DNA of 64,000 bases from UBA5066 sp046331465 (lineage in GTDB: Bacteria > Acidobacteriota > Thermoanaerobaculia > UBA5066): NCBI GenBank assembly GCA_046331465.1, contig JAXLQV010000001.1, positions 620,001 through 684,000 on the forward strand, read 5' to 3'. A program made the position numbers and the translations under genes. Below the pieces are notes generated by a model, which did not search any database, was not told the DNA's origin, and was given only the letters and a program-made list of their open reading frames with translations. Positions 34,935-43,748 of this stretch are shown here, in pieces. The first letter of the stretch is position 1, and every line of letters begins with the position of its first letter.

Positions 34935-36149
34935 GTGTCGGCGTTTGACAACGGGCGCCCCGGCGCGCACAACGCCGCGGTGAAGCTCCGGCTCCTCGGC
35001 ACTCTCCTCCTCGGCCACCTCACGACCGACCTCGCCCAGGGGATGATCCCGGCCCTCCTCCCGTTCTTCATCGCCGAGCGCGGCCTCACCTACGCCGCGG
35101 CCGGCGGGCTCGTCCTCGCGGCGACGGTCGCCTCGTCCGTCGTCCAGCCGGTCTTCGGCTGGTTCGCCGACCGCCGTCCTTCGCCGTGGCTCGTCCCCGC
35201 GGGCGTGGCGACGGCGGGAATCGGCGTCGGCCTTGCCGGCGTCGCGCCGACCTACCCGCTCATCGCGGCGGCGGTCGCGTTCCACGGCCTCGGCGTCGCC
35301 GCCTTCCACCCCGAAGGGGCGCGGGCCGCCGCGTTCGCCTCCGGGGACCGCCGTGCGACCGGGATGAGCATCTTCTCGACCGGCGGCAACCTCGGGATGG
35401 CGGCCGGGCCGCTCGTCATCACGCCGCTCGTCCTCGCGCTCGGCCTCCGCGCGACGCTCGCGCCGATCCTCCCGGTCCTCCTCGTCGCGGCGTTCCTCGC
35501 GACGCAGCTCCCGCTCATCGCCGCCCTCCACCCGAGGCGGCACGACGCGGCGGCCGGCGTTGGCGGCACGGACCGGTGGGGTCCGTTCACGAGGCTCGCC
35601 GTCGTCGTGATGAGCCGTTCGGTCGTCTACACCGGCCTCTCCTCGTTCGTCCCGCTCTTCTTCGCGAACGTCCTCGGCCAAACGAAGGCGGAGGCGGCGA
35701 CGGCGCTCTCGATCCTCCTCGGCACGGGCGTGGTCGGGACGCTCGCGGGAGGCCGCCTCGCGGATCGCTTCGGCCGCCGCGTCGTCGTCCTCGTCCCGAT
35801 GGCGCTCCTCGCGCCGCTCCTCTACGCCCTCGCCTCGGCGCGCGACCCGCGCGTCGCGACGGCCCTCCTCGTCCCGGTCGCCCTCGCCCTCTACGTCCCG
35901 TTCAGCGTCCTCGTCGTCATGGGGCAGGAGTACCTCCCGAACCACGTCGGGACGGCGTCGGGCGTCACGGTGGGGCTCGCCGTCACGGCAGGCGGCCTCG
36001 CCGCGCCGCTCCTCGGGCTCGTCGCGGACCGCTGGGGCGTGGCCGGGCCGCTCTACGCCGTCTCGGCGCTCCCGCTCCTTGCCGTTTCGTTCGGGTTGAC
36101 GCTGCCCGACTCGAGGAGCGCGGCGCGTCCGGTGCACGCACCGGCCTGA
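34935..36149 (+). CDS. MFS transporter, fosmidomycin-resistance (Fsr)-like
   Basis: Up to 404 residues from GTG 34935; a GTG at 34980 (MKLRLLGTLLLGH) is equally possible and starts right at the first membrane segment. Twelve hydrophobic segments. The stretch GMIPALLPFF near the start, HGLGVAAFHPEGAR and MSIFSTGGNLGMAAGPLV are characteristic of the Fsr subgroup of drug/proton antiporters. GRLADRFGRRVVV is the MFS loop repeated in the second half. Likely a proton-driven exporter of small anionic compounds. It is convergent with uraA, with a short CGGGA-AACG-TCCCG dyad at 36156-36169 between them. Confidence 0.85.
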   Translation: MSAFDNGRPGAHNAAVKLRLLGTLLLGHLTTDLAQGMIPALLPFFIAERGLTYAAAGGLVLAATVASSVVQPVFGWFADRRPSPWLVPAGVATAGIGVGLAGVAPTYPLIAAAVAFHGLGVAAFHPEGARAAAFASGDRRATGMSIFSTGGNLGMAAGPLVITPLVLALGLRATLAPILPVLLVAAFLATQLPLIAALHPRRHDAAAGVGGTDRWGPFTRLAVVVMSRSVVYTGLSSFVPLFFANVLGQTKAEAATALSILLGTGVVGTLAGGRLADRFGRRVVVLVPMALLAPLLYALASARDPRVATALLVPVALALYVPFSVLVVMGQEYLPNHVGTASGVTVGLAVTAGGLAAPLLGLVADRWGVAGPLYAVSALPLLAVSFGLTLPDSRSAARPVHAPA

Positions 36150-36200
36150 GCCGGACGGGAAACGTCCCGACTTCTCCGGCGAGGCGGACGCGGAACGACG

Positions 36201-37499
36201 TCAGGATCGAGCGGTCGTCGTCGCGTCCGTGTCGGGGGTCGTCCACCCGAAGCGGTCGAAGGCGGCGAGGAGGAGAGAGAGCGCCACGGCGACGAACGTG
36301 CCGAGCGCCATCCCCTTCAGCTCCACCGTGCCGAGCTTCACCGCGGCGCCGCTCGCGCCGCTGACGAGGACGACGGAAGTGAGGACGAGGTTGCGGGGCT
36401 TCGTGTAGTCGACCTTCTTCTCCACGAGCATCCTCACGCCCGCGGCGGCGATGACGCCGAAGAGGAGGATGCAGACGCCCCCCATGACGGGCGTCGGGAT
36501 GCTCCGGATCGCGGCGGCGAGCTTCCCGACGAAGGAGATGACGACGGCGAGGACGGCCGCGCCGCCGATGACCCAGGTCGAGAAGACGCGCGTGATCGCG
36601 AGGACGCCGATGTTCTCGCCGTAGGTCGTGTTCGGCGTGGCGCCGGCGAGGCCGGAGAGGACGTTCGAGAGGCCGTCGCCGAGGAGGGAGCGGTGGAGGC
36701 CCGGGTCCTTCACGAAGTCGCGGCCGACGACGTTCCCCGTGACGACGAGGTGGCCGACGTGCTCGGCGAGGACCACGAGCCCGGCGGGGAGGATCATCAG
36801 GATCGCCTGCGGCGAGAAGGTCGGCGCGTAGAGCGTCGGTACCTCGAGCCAGGGGGCGGCCGCGACGGCGGAGAGGTCGACGATCCCGGCCGCGAGCGCG
36901 GCGCCGTAGCCCGCGACGACGCCGACGAGGACCGGGATGACGCCGAGGAAGCCGCGGAAGAGGAGAGAGCCGAGGACGGTGACGCCGAGCGTGACCATCG
37001 CGACGGCGACGGCCGTTCCGTGCCCCTGCTGCGCCGCCCCGTCGCCGGTGAGCCCCGCCATGCTCGTGGCCACGGGAGCGAGCTCGAGGCCGATGACGGC
37101 GACGATCGCCCCCATCGCGGCGGGAGGGAAGACGACGTCGAGCCAGCGTGTCCCGGCGACGCGGACGACCTGCGACACGAGGACGAAGAAGAGGCCGAAG
37201 GCGATGAAGCCTCCCTGCGCGGCGGCGTAGCCGCCGAGCTCCGGGCGAGCGAGGACGGCAAAGACGGGGGAGATGAACGCGAAGCTGGAGCCCAGGTACG
37301 CGGGCACCTTCCCCCGGCAGACGGCGAGGTAGACGAGCGTGCCGACGCCGTTCAGGAGGAGCGACGTCGCAGGGTTCACCTTGAAGAGGAACGGGACGAG
37401 GACCGTCGCCCCGAACATCGCGAAGAGGTGCTGCAGGGAGAGCGGGACGGTCTGGAGGAGCGGGAGCCGTTCCTCGACGTCGATGACGCGCCTCTGCAT
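36201..37499 (-). CDS. uraA: Uracil/xanthine permease of the NCS2 family
   Basis: 432 residues, very close to E. coli UraA along its length: ERLPLLQTVPLSLQHLFAM, AYLGSSFAFISPV, WLDVVFPPAAMGAIVAVIGLEL, VVLAEHVGHLVVT, and STPNTTYGENIGV-like ATPNTTYGENIGV. Fourteen membrane segments; a proton-coupled nucleobase importer. GGAGG precedes ATG 37499 by 6 bases. It is divergent from the xanthine-dehydrogenase-type operon at 37777, which suggests the imported base could be an oxidised purine rather than uracil. Confidence 0.93.
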   Translation of the reverse strand: MQRRVIDVEERLPLLQTVPLSLQHLFAMFGATVLVPFLFKVNPATSLLLNGVGTLVYLAVCRGKVPAYLGSSFAFISPVFAVLARPELGGYAAAQGGFIAFGLFFVLVSQVVRVAGTRWLDVVFPPAAMGAIVAVIGLELAPVATSMAGLTGDGAAQQGHGTAVAVAMVTLGVTVLGSLLFRGFLGVIPVLVGVVAGYGAALAAGIVDLSAVAAAPWLEVPTLYAPTFSPQAILMILPAGLVVLAEHVGHLVVTGNVVGRDFVKDPGLHRSLLGDGLSNVLSGLAGATPNTTYGENIGVLAITRVFSTWVIGGAAVLAVVISFVGKLAAAIRSIPTPVMGGVCILLFGVIAAAGVRMLVEKKVDYTKPRNLVLTSVVLVSGASGAAVKLGTVELKGMALGTFVAVALSLLLAAFDRFGWTTPDTDATTTARS

Positions 37500-37536
37500 G
37501 GTCTTCCTCCGCGTCGCCGGAGGCCGCTCCGGCTAA

Positions 37537-37565
37537 AGTAGAAAATCAAGACCTGACCCCAAGCC
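37537..37565 (+). repeat. Dispersed 29-bp repeat, copy 2
   Basis: Starts AGTAGAAAATCAAGACC and ends TGACCCCAAGCC, identical over 29 bases to copy 3 at 49290 and in the same orientation. It lies in the divergent region between uraA and the xdh-type operon. Similar 'GGGGTCAGGTC' sequences occur as short dispersed repeats in several phyla, in my memory near IS200-like transposases. Confidence 0.85.
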
Positions 37566-37693
37566 GTGGGCGGGACGCAACCGGGCATTGTAGGGCTTCG
37601 GAGGGGGATCGGGGCCGTTTCCTTCGCGGTGTCCGGAGGTTCGCGAACGGGCGCGGCGAGGAATAGCATTCCGAGGTCATGCCCGCAGGGCGC

Positions 37694-37709
37694 CGCTCCG
37701 AACGGAGCG
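37694..37709. promoter_or_regulatory. Palindrome upstream of the xdh-all operon, candidate operator
   Basis: CGCTCCG-AA-CGGAGCG is a perfect 7-bp dyad 67 bases before the ATG at 37777, in the only sizeable non-coding gap (277 bases) between uraA and the operon. A TTGAGA lies just downstream. No promoter could be defined with confidence. Confidence 0.35.
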
Positions 37710-37776
37710 CTTTGAGACAGGTCTTTTTCGATACCGGGTCCCGTCCGGGGCCCGTTCCCGCGGGAGGGATCCTCTG

Positions 37777-38616
37777 ATGCCCACCGACCTCGAGTACCTT
37801 GCCCCCGCGACGGTCGACGACGCCGTCGCGCTCCGGACGTCCGACGCGGCGTCGGCGTTCCTCCTCGGGGGGACGGACCTTCTCCCGCAGATGCGGGCGG
37901 GGCGGCGGAGCCCCGGGCGGCTCATCGACCTGAAGCGGATCCCGGAGCTGCACGAGATCCGGGAGAACGCGGACGGCGGCCTCTCCGTCGGCGCGGCCGT
38001 GCCGCTCGCCGACGTCGAGACGCACCCCGCGGTCCTCGCGCGCTACCCCCTCCTCGCCGAGTGCGTGAGGACGGTCGGGGCGTGGCCGCTCCGGCAGCGG
38101 GCGACGCTCGCCGGCAACGTCTGCAACGCCTCGCCCGCGGCCGACACGGCGGTCGCGCTCCTCGCGCTCGACGCCGTGGTGAACGTCGCGTCCTCGACGG
38201 GGCGGCTCGCGATGGCGGTCTCGGAGCTCTTCCTGGGGCCGGGCCAGACGGCGCTCATGCCGGGCGACCTCGTGACCGAGATCGTCCTCCCCGGCGCTTC
38301 CGCCGGCTTCCGCGGCTCCTACCAGCGCCTCTCCCGCCGGAAGGGGATGGATCTCGCGACGGTCGGCGTCCTCGTGGGAAGGAGCGACGGCCGCCCGGCC
38401 CGCTGGCGCGTGGCCCTCGCCGCGGTCGCACCGACGCCGCTCCGCGTCCTGGCCGCCGAGGTGCTCCTCGAAACGAAGGGGGCCGCGGCCGCGGCCGAGG
38501 CCGCCGAGGCGGCGGTCGCCGCCTGCCGCCCGATCACCGACCTGCGCGGGAGCGCGGAGTACCGGCGCGAGATGGTGGGCGTCCTCGTCCGCCGCGGCGT
38601 CGCCGAGCTGGGCTGA
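37777..38616 (+). CDS. Xanthine dehydrogenase/CoxM-type FAD-binding subunit
   Basis: 279 residues. Flavin site motifs of the molybdenum hydroxylase medium subunit are visible: FLLGGTDLLPQMRAG near 28-42 and the TLAGNVCNASPAADT loop near 110-124. It passes electrons from the 2Fe-2S subunit to FAD and the final acceptor. GGGAGG at 37762-37767 supports the start. It is the first gene of an operon in which most genes overlap by 4 bases, through at least 45190. Confidence 0.92.
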   Translation: MPTDLEYLAPATVDDAVALRTSDAASAFLLGGTDLLPQMRAGRRSPGRLIDLKRIPELHEIRENADGGLSVGAAVPLADVETHPAVLARYPLLAECVRTVGAWPLRQRATLAGNVCNASPAADTAVALLALDAVVNVASSTGRLAMAVSELFLGPGQTALMPGDLVTEIVLPGASAGFRGSYQRLSRRKGMDLATVGVLVGRSDGRPARWRVALAAVAPTPLRVLAAEVLLETKGAAAAAEAAEAAVAACRPITDLRGSAEYRREMVGVLVRRGVAELG

Positions 38617-38627
38617 AGGGGACGCCG

Positions 38628-39164
38628 ATGAAGAAGACGATCACGCTCGAGGTGAACGGCGTCTCCGAGACCGCGGAGGTGGAGGTCGGGACGACGCTCC
38701 TCCGCTTCCTCCGCGACGGCCTCGACCTGACCGGGACGAAGGAGGGGTGCAACGAGGGGGAGTGCGGCTCCTGCATGGTCCTCCTCGACGGGCGCGCGGT
38801 GAACGGCTGCCTCGTCCTCGCCGTCGAGTGCGACGGCCGCTCGGTGACGACCGTGGAGGGGCTGTCGAAGGACGGCGTCCTCCACCCGCTCCAGAAGGCG
38901 TTCCTCACCCACGCCGCGATCCAGTGCGGCTTCTGCACGCCGGGGATGGTCGTCAGCGCGGCGGCGCTCCTCCGCGAGAAGCCCGACCCGACCGAGGACG
39001 ACGTGAAGAAGGCCCTCGCCGGGAACCTCTGCCGCTGCACGGGCTACAAGCAGATCGTCGACGCGGTTCGCGCGGCCGCGGCCGAGATGCGGGAGGCCGC
39101 CCGGGCCCCCGAGCTCCCGGAGACCGCAAGGTCTCCCTGGCCCCCGGCGGAGGTGCTCTCGTGA
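38628..39164 (+). CDS. Xanthine dehydrogenase-type 2Fe-2S subunit
   Basis: 178 residues from ATG 38628. Cluster I plant-type ligands C41, C46, C49, C61 (GCNEGECGSC) and cluster II ligands C100, C103, C135, C137 (CGFC and CRC) are all present. A Pro-rich tail follows after residue 155. It carries electrons from the molybdopterin to FAD. The stop overlaps the large-subunit GTG by 4 bases. Confidence 0.95.
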   Translation: MKKTITLEVNGVSETAEVEVGTTLLRFLRDGLDLTGTKEGCNEGECGSCMVLLDGRAVNGCLVLAVECDGRSVTTVEGLSKDGVLHPLQKAFLTHAAIQCGFCTPGMVVSAAALLREKPDPTEDDVKKALAGNLCRCTGYKQIVDAVRAAAAEMREAARAPELPETARSPWPPAEVLS

Positions 39165-41536
39165 CCGCCGCCCGCTCCGTCGGGCAGGACGTCGTCCGCG
39201 TCGACGGCCTCGAGAAGGTGACCGGCGCCGCGAAGTACACGGCCGACCTGAAGTTCCCGCGGCTCCTCCACGTCGCCGTCGTCCGGTCGCCCCACGCGCA
39301 CGCGCGGGTCCTCGACGTGAAGACGTCCCGTGCGTCGCGCGCCCCGGGCGTCCGCGCGGTCGTCTCCGGGAAGGACTTCCCGCTCCACACCGGCATCTAC
39401 CTGAAGGACCAGACCGTCTTCGCGACGGACCGGGTCCGCTTCGTCGGCGACCCGGTCGCCGCCGTCGCCGCCGAGACGCCCGAGGCGGCGGCCGAGGCGG
39501 CCGCGCTCGTCGCGGTCGACTACGAGCCGCTCCCGCCGATCTTCGACGTCGAGGAGGGGTTCGCCGAGGGGGCGCCGCTCGTCCACCCCGACCTCGGGAG
39601 CTACGAGGTCGTCCCCTGGATCCAGCCGAAAGCGGGCACGAACGTCTGCAACCACCTGAAGATCCGGAAGGGGGACTACGCCGCGGCGCTGAAGTCGTCG
39701 TGGAAGGTCTTCGAGAACGTCTTCCGCGTCCCGCAGGTGCAGCACGTCCCGATGGAGCCGCACGTCTCCGTCGCGCGGTTCGACCTCGCCGGGAAGGTCG
39801 AGGTCCACACCTCGGCGCAGAGCCCGTTCACGGTGCGGCACCTCCTCTCGGCCTGCTTCGGCCTCCCGCACGGCGACGTCCGCGTCCACGTGCCGTACGT
39901 CGGCGGCGGCTTCGGCGGGAAGGCGGGGATCAACCTCGAGCCGATCGCCGTCGCGCTCGCGATGCGCTGCCCCGGTCGGTGGGTTCGCTTCATGGTCGAC
40001 CGGCACGAGGAGTTCTTCGCGACCGTCGTGAGGCAGGGGCTGACGGCGACCCTCGTCACCGGCGTCGACCGGGCCGGGAAGGTGCAGGCCCAGAAGATGC
40101 ACTACCTCTGGAACTGCGGCGGCTACGGCGGCTACGGCGTGAACATCGTCCGCGCGGCCGGCTACACCTGCGGCGGCGCCTACGAGTTTCCGAACGTCGA
40201 GGGCGACAGCATCGGCATCTACACGAACCGCCCGGTCGGGAGCGCCTACCGCGGCTTCGGGATGCAGGAGATCCACTGGGCGCTCGAGCAGCAGATGGAC
40301 AAGGTCGCCGTCGAGCTCGGGAGGGACCCGGCGGAGTTCCGCCTCCTGAACTGCCTCGGCGCGGGGAAGAAGACGGTCACGGGGCAGCTCCTCGACGAGC
40401 ACTCCGGGCGCGTCGACCTCTGCATCCGGAAGGTCGCCGACGAGATCGGCTTCTCTCCCTCGCGCGAGAGGGTCCCGTACCGCGGCAAGGGGATCGCCTG
40501 CGCCGTGAAGGCGCCCGCGATGCCGAACGACGCGGCGTCGTCGGTCATCATGAAGTTCGCCGAGGACGCGACGCTCGAGATCCTCATCGCCGGGATCGAC
40601 TACGGGCAGGGGCTGATGACGGTCGTCGCGCAGTTCGCGTCGGAGGCGCTCGACATCCCGGTCGAGACGATCCGCGTGAAGGGGTGCCCCGACACGGACC
40701 TCTCGCCCTACGACTGGCAGACCGTCGCCTCGAGGCAGACCTGGGCGACGGGGAACGCCGTCTTTCGCGCCGCGGCGGAGATCCGCCGGAAGCTCTGCGA
40801 CACCGCCGGCGAGGCGCTCGGCGTCCCGCCCGAGGAGCTGACGCTCCGGAACGGCGCCGTCGTCCACGACGCGACGGGGCAGTCGATCCCGTTCCCTCGC
40901 CTCGTCATGGGCTACCAGTTCCCCGACGGCCACGCGATCGGCGGGCCGGTCGCGGCCGCGTCGTCGTTCCTTCCCGAGGGCCTCCTCTTCCTCGACCCGG
41001 AGACGAGCCAGAGCGCCAAGCCGGTCGCGAAGTGGACGTTCGGGGCGCAGGCGGTCGAGATCTCCGTCGATCCCGAGACGGGGCAGGTGACGGTGGAGAA
41101 GGTCGCGGCCTGCTACGACGTCGGCAGGGTCGTGAACCCGGCGCTCATCCGGGGGCAGACGTACGGCGGCATCGTCCAGGGGCTCGGCACCGGGACGATG
41201 GAGGAGCTCGTCCTCGACACGAGGACGGGGCGCGCCCGGAACGCCTCGCTCGTCGACTACAAGATCCCTTCGACGGAGGACGTCCCGGCCGAGATGTCGG
41301 TCTCCTTCGTCGAGACGGCCCAGAAGGACGGCCCGATGGGGGCCCGCGGGATCGGCGAGCACACGATGATCCCGACCCCCGCGGCGATCGCGAACGCGCT
41401 CTGGGACGCCTGCGGCATCCGGATCTCCGAGATGCCGATCACGGCGGAGAAGGTCTGGAGGGCGCTCCGCGAGAAGGAGAAGGCGACGCGGGCCGAGGAC
41501 GTCCCGGCGGCGGCTCCCGCGGGTGTCGGGGCGTGA
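39161..41536 (+). CDS. Xanthine dehydrogenase-type molybdopterin large subunit
   Basis: 791 residues from GTG 39161. Cofactor motifs: VPYVGGGFGGKAGI, NRPVGSAYRGFGMQE, TGNAVFRAA, and the base Glu E733 in ARGIGEHTMIP, which activates water in this family. Residue choice in the pocket is not enough to fix the substrate; xanthine, other purines, nicotinate-like rings and aldehydes are all used by relatives. The neighbours (UraA-like permease, AllFGH) favour a purine. Confidence 0.93.
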   Translation: MTAARSVGQDVVRVDGLEKVTGAAKYTADLKFPRLLHVAVVRSPHAHARVLDVKTSRASRAPGVRAVVSGKDFPLHTGIYLKDQTVFATDRVRFVGDPVAAVAAETPEAAAEAAALVAVDYEPLPPIFDVEEGFAEGAPLVHPDLGSYEVVPWIQPKAGTNVCNHLKIRKGDYAAALKSSWKVFENVFRVPQVQHVPMEPHVSVARFDLAGKVEVHTSAQSPFTVRHLLSACFGLPHGDVRVHVPYVGGGFGGKAGINLEPIAVALAMRCPGRWVRFMVDRHEEFFATVVRQGLTATLVTGVDRAGKVQAQKMHYLWNCGGYGGYGVNIVRAAGYTCGGAYEFPNVEGDSIGIYTNRPVGSAYRGFGMQEIHWALEQQMDKVAVELGRDPAEFRLLNCLGAGKKTVTGQLLDEHSGRVDLCIRKVADEIGFSPSRERVPYRGKGIACAVKAPAMPNDAASSVIMKFAEDATLEILIAGIDYGQGLMTVVAQFASEALDIPVETIRVKGCPDTDLSPYDWQTVASRQTWATGNAVFRAAAEIRRKLCDTAGEALGVPPEELTLRNGAVVHDATGQSIPFPRLVMGYQFPDGHAIGGPVAAASSFLPEGLLFLDPETSQSAKPVAKWTFGAQAVEISVDPETGQVTVEKVAACYDVGRVVNPALIRGQTYGGIVQGLGTGTMEELVLDTRTGRARNASLVDYKIPSTEDVPAEMSVSFVETAQKDGPMGARGIGEHTMIPTPAAIANALWDACGIRISEMPITAEKVWRALREKEKATRAEDVPAAAPAGVGA

Positions 41537-42216
41537 GGGGCGTCGAGGTCACGGCGCTCCTCGAGCAGGTCGCCGCGAGGCCCCCGGAGCGCGCGCCGCT
41601 CCCGTGCCGCGAGCTCGAGCCGGCCGCCGGGCCGGTCTCGCGCGCCTCGCTCGTCCTCGACCTCGCCTGCATCCTCCTCCCGGCCCGGACGCGGGCGCTC
41701 CTGTCGGGGGGCGTCGGCGAGGCCGGCTCGGTCGACGCGCTCGTCCTGAGGTGGGCTCACGCCCGTCTCTTCGCCCTCGCCGCGGCTCTCGTCTCCGGCG
41801 AGATCCGCGTCGGCGCCTACCGGCCCGACGCGGGGGCGCTGACGGGCCTGGGGCCGGGGCTCACGCCGACGGGCGACGACCTCCTCGTCGGACTCGCGGC
41901 GATGGCGGTGCGCCTCGCGGCCGGAGGGCTCGTCGATCCGCGGTCGGTCGCCGCGTACTCGGCGGCGCTCTCGCTCCTCCCCGCGGAGGAGACGACGACG
42001 GCGGCGGCCCACCTCGTGCGGAACGCCTCCCACGGCCACTTCCCGGCGGTCCTCGCCGCCGCCGTCGAGACGATCGGGAACCCCCACGCCGCCACGGAGT
42101 CGCTCCGGGCGGTGACGGGGCGGCTCACCGCGACGGGCGCCCACTCGGGGGCCGACCTCCTCGCCGGGGCGCTCGCGCTCGTGCACGGCGTCGTCGACGC
42201 ACGGGAGACTCGATGA
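41533..42216 (+). CDS. allH: DUF2877 protein, AllH-like oxamate carbamoyltransferase component
   Basis: 227 residues, GTGA overlap with the previous gene. The DUF2877 hallmark GLGPGLTPTGDDLLVGLAAM lies at about 97-116, with HSGADLLAGALALVHG at the C-terminus. In E. coli, AllF (FdrA), AllG and AllH together have been shown to be the oxamic transcarbamylase of allantoin breakdown. All three lie in order here (AllH, AllF, AllG), which makes the assignment strong although the reaction in this organism is inferred. Confidence 0.82.
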   Translation: MRGVEVTALLEQVAARPPERAPLPCRELEPAAGPVSRASLVLDLACILLPARTRALLSGGVGEAGSVDALVLRWAHARLFALAAALVSGEIRVGAYRPDAGALTGLGPGLTPTGDDLLVGLAAMAVRLAAGGLVDPRSVAAYSAALSLLPAEETTTAAAHLVRNASHGHFPAVLAAAVETIGNPHAATESLRAVTGRLTATGAHSGADLLAGALALVHGVVDARETR

Positions 42217-43748
42217 AGACCCTCGTCCTCGTCCGCTCCGGCTGCTACCAGGATTCCGCGCGGCTCATGCAGGTGAGCCGCGAGCTCGCGGCCCTTCCCG
42301 GCGTCGCCGAGGCGGTCGCGATGATGGGGACGGAGACGAACCGGCGCCTCCTCGCCGAGGCGGGCTTCTCCGGCGACGCGCTCGACCGCGCGACGCCGCT
42401 CGACATGGCCGTCGCGATCCGGGCCGCGTCGGACGAGGCGCTCGCGGCGGCCCGCGCGGCGCTCGACGGGCTGCTCGAGGGGACGAAGGCGTCCGGAGCC
42501 GAAGCCGTCCCCGGGGCGCGGCGCCCCGGGACAGTGGGCGAGGCGCTCGCGGCGCACCCGGCTGCGAACCTCGTCTCCGTCGCGGTCCCCGGGCCGTACG
42601 CGGCCTTCGTCGCGCACCGCGCGCTCGACGCCGGGCGGAGCGTCTTCCTCTTCTCCGACAACGTCTCCCTCGCGGACGAGGTCGCCCTGAAGCGGCGCGC
42701 CGCATCGCTCGGCCTCCTCGTGATGGGCCCCGACTGCGGGACGGCGATCCTCTCCGGCGTCGGCCTCGGCTTCGCGAACCGCGTCGACCGCGGCCCCATC
42801 GGGATCGTCGGCGCGAGCGGCACCGGCATCCAGGAGCTCTCCTGCCTCCTCGACCGGCGGGGCGTCGGCGTCTCGCACGCGATCGGCACCGGGAGCCGCG
42901 ACCTCTCCGCCGAGGTCGGCGGCGTGATGACCGAGGCCTCTCTCGCGCTCCTCGCACGCGACGCCGGGACGCGCGGCGTCCTCCTCGTCGCCAAGCACCC
43001 GGACGCGGGCGTCGCCCGGAGGCTCCACGCCCTCCTCGCGCGGCTCGGCAAGCCCGTGGCCGTCCGGTACCTCGGCGAGGAGGGAGGGCAGACGGAGGAC
43101 GGCGTCCTCTACGCCGGCTCCCTCGACGAGGCGGCGGAGGCCGCCGCGAAGTGGGCCGGCGCGCCCCCGCGGCCGGCGCACCCCGCGCCCTCGCGCACGG
43201 GGTCGCGGGACGACGAGCCCGCGGGCCCGTCGCGGCTCGTCGGCCTCTTCGGCGGGGGCTCCCTCGCCGCGGAGGCGCTCCGGATCCTCGGGGCGCGCGG
43301 CATCGAGGCGGTCGTCCCGCCCGGAAAGCTCTCCACGGGGACTCCCCTCCCGCCCGGGAACCTCGTCGTCGACACCGGCGACGACGCCTACACCGTCGGC
43401 CGCCCGCACCCGATGGTCGACCAGACGGTCCGCTGCGAGCTGATCCGCGCGGCGGGGGCGGACCTCTCCGTCCGGGTCCTGCTCCTCGACCTCGTCCTGG
43501 GCGATGGCGCGCACACCGACCCGGCGCCGGAGATCGTCCGGGCCGTCGTCGACGCGCGCGCGGCCCGGGCCGGCTCGCCTCTCGCCGTCGTCGCGTCCGT
43601 CTGCGGCTCGCGGCGCGACCCGCAGGGGACCGCACGGCAGGAGGAGGTCCTCCAGCTCGCGGGGATCCACGTCGAGCCGTCGGCCGCGCTCGCGGCCGCG
43701 GAGGCGGCCGCGCTCCTGCCCGGAGTCCGCGAGGAGGTGACGCGGTGA
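42213..43748 (+). CDS. fdrA: FdrA/AllF, succinyl-CoA-synthetase-like oxamate carbamoyltransferase subunit
   Basis: 511 residues from ATG 42213 (ATGA overlap). A short regulatory-like start (VRSGCYQDSARLMQVSREL, typical of FdrA) is followed by a CoA-synthetase-type Rossmann part (GPIGIVGASGTGIQEL, GTGSRDLSAEVGG, LVAKHP) and a second domain (GLFGGGSLAAEAL). It belongs to the superfamily of succinyl-CoA ligase alpha/beta chains but acts on carbamoyl groups in the allantoin pathway. No carbamate kinase gene, the usual ATP-yielding partner, is visible nearby. Confidence 0.88.
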   Translation: MKTLVLVRSGCYQDSARLMQVSRELAALPGVAEAVAMMGTETNRRLLAEAGFSGDALDRATPLDMAVAIRAASDEALAAARAALDGLLEGTKASGAEAVPGARRPGTVGEALAAHPAANLVSVAVPGPYAAFVAHRALDAGRSVFLFSDNVSLADEVALKRRAASLGLLVMGPDCGTAILSGVGLGFANRVDRGPIGIVGASGTGIQELSCLLDRRGVGVSHAIGTGSRDLSAEVGGVMTEASLALLARDAGTRGVLLVAKHPDAGVARRLHALLARLGKPVAVRYLGEEGGQTEDGVLYAGSLDEAAEAAAKWAGAPPRPAHPAPSRTGSRDDEPAGPSRLVGLFGGGSLAAEALRILGARGIEAVVPPGKLSTGTPLPPGNLVVDTGDDAYTVGRPHPMVDQTVRCELIRAAGADLSVRVLLLDLVLGDGAHTDPAPEIVRAVVDARAARAGSPLAVVASVCGSRRDPQGTARQEEVLQLAGIHVEPSAALAAAEAAALLPGVREEVTR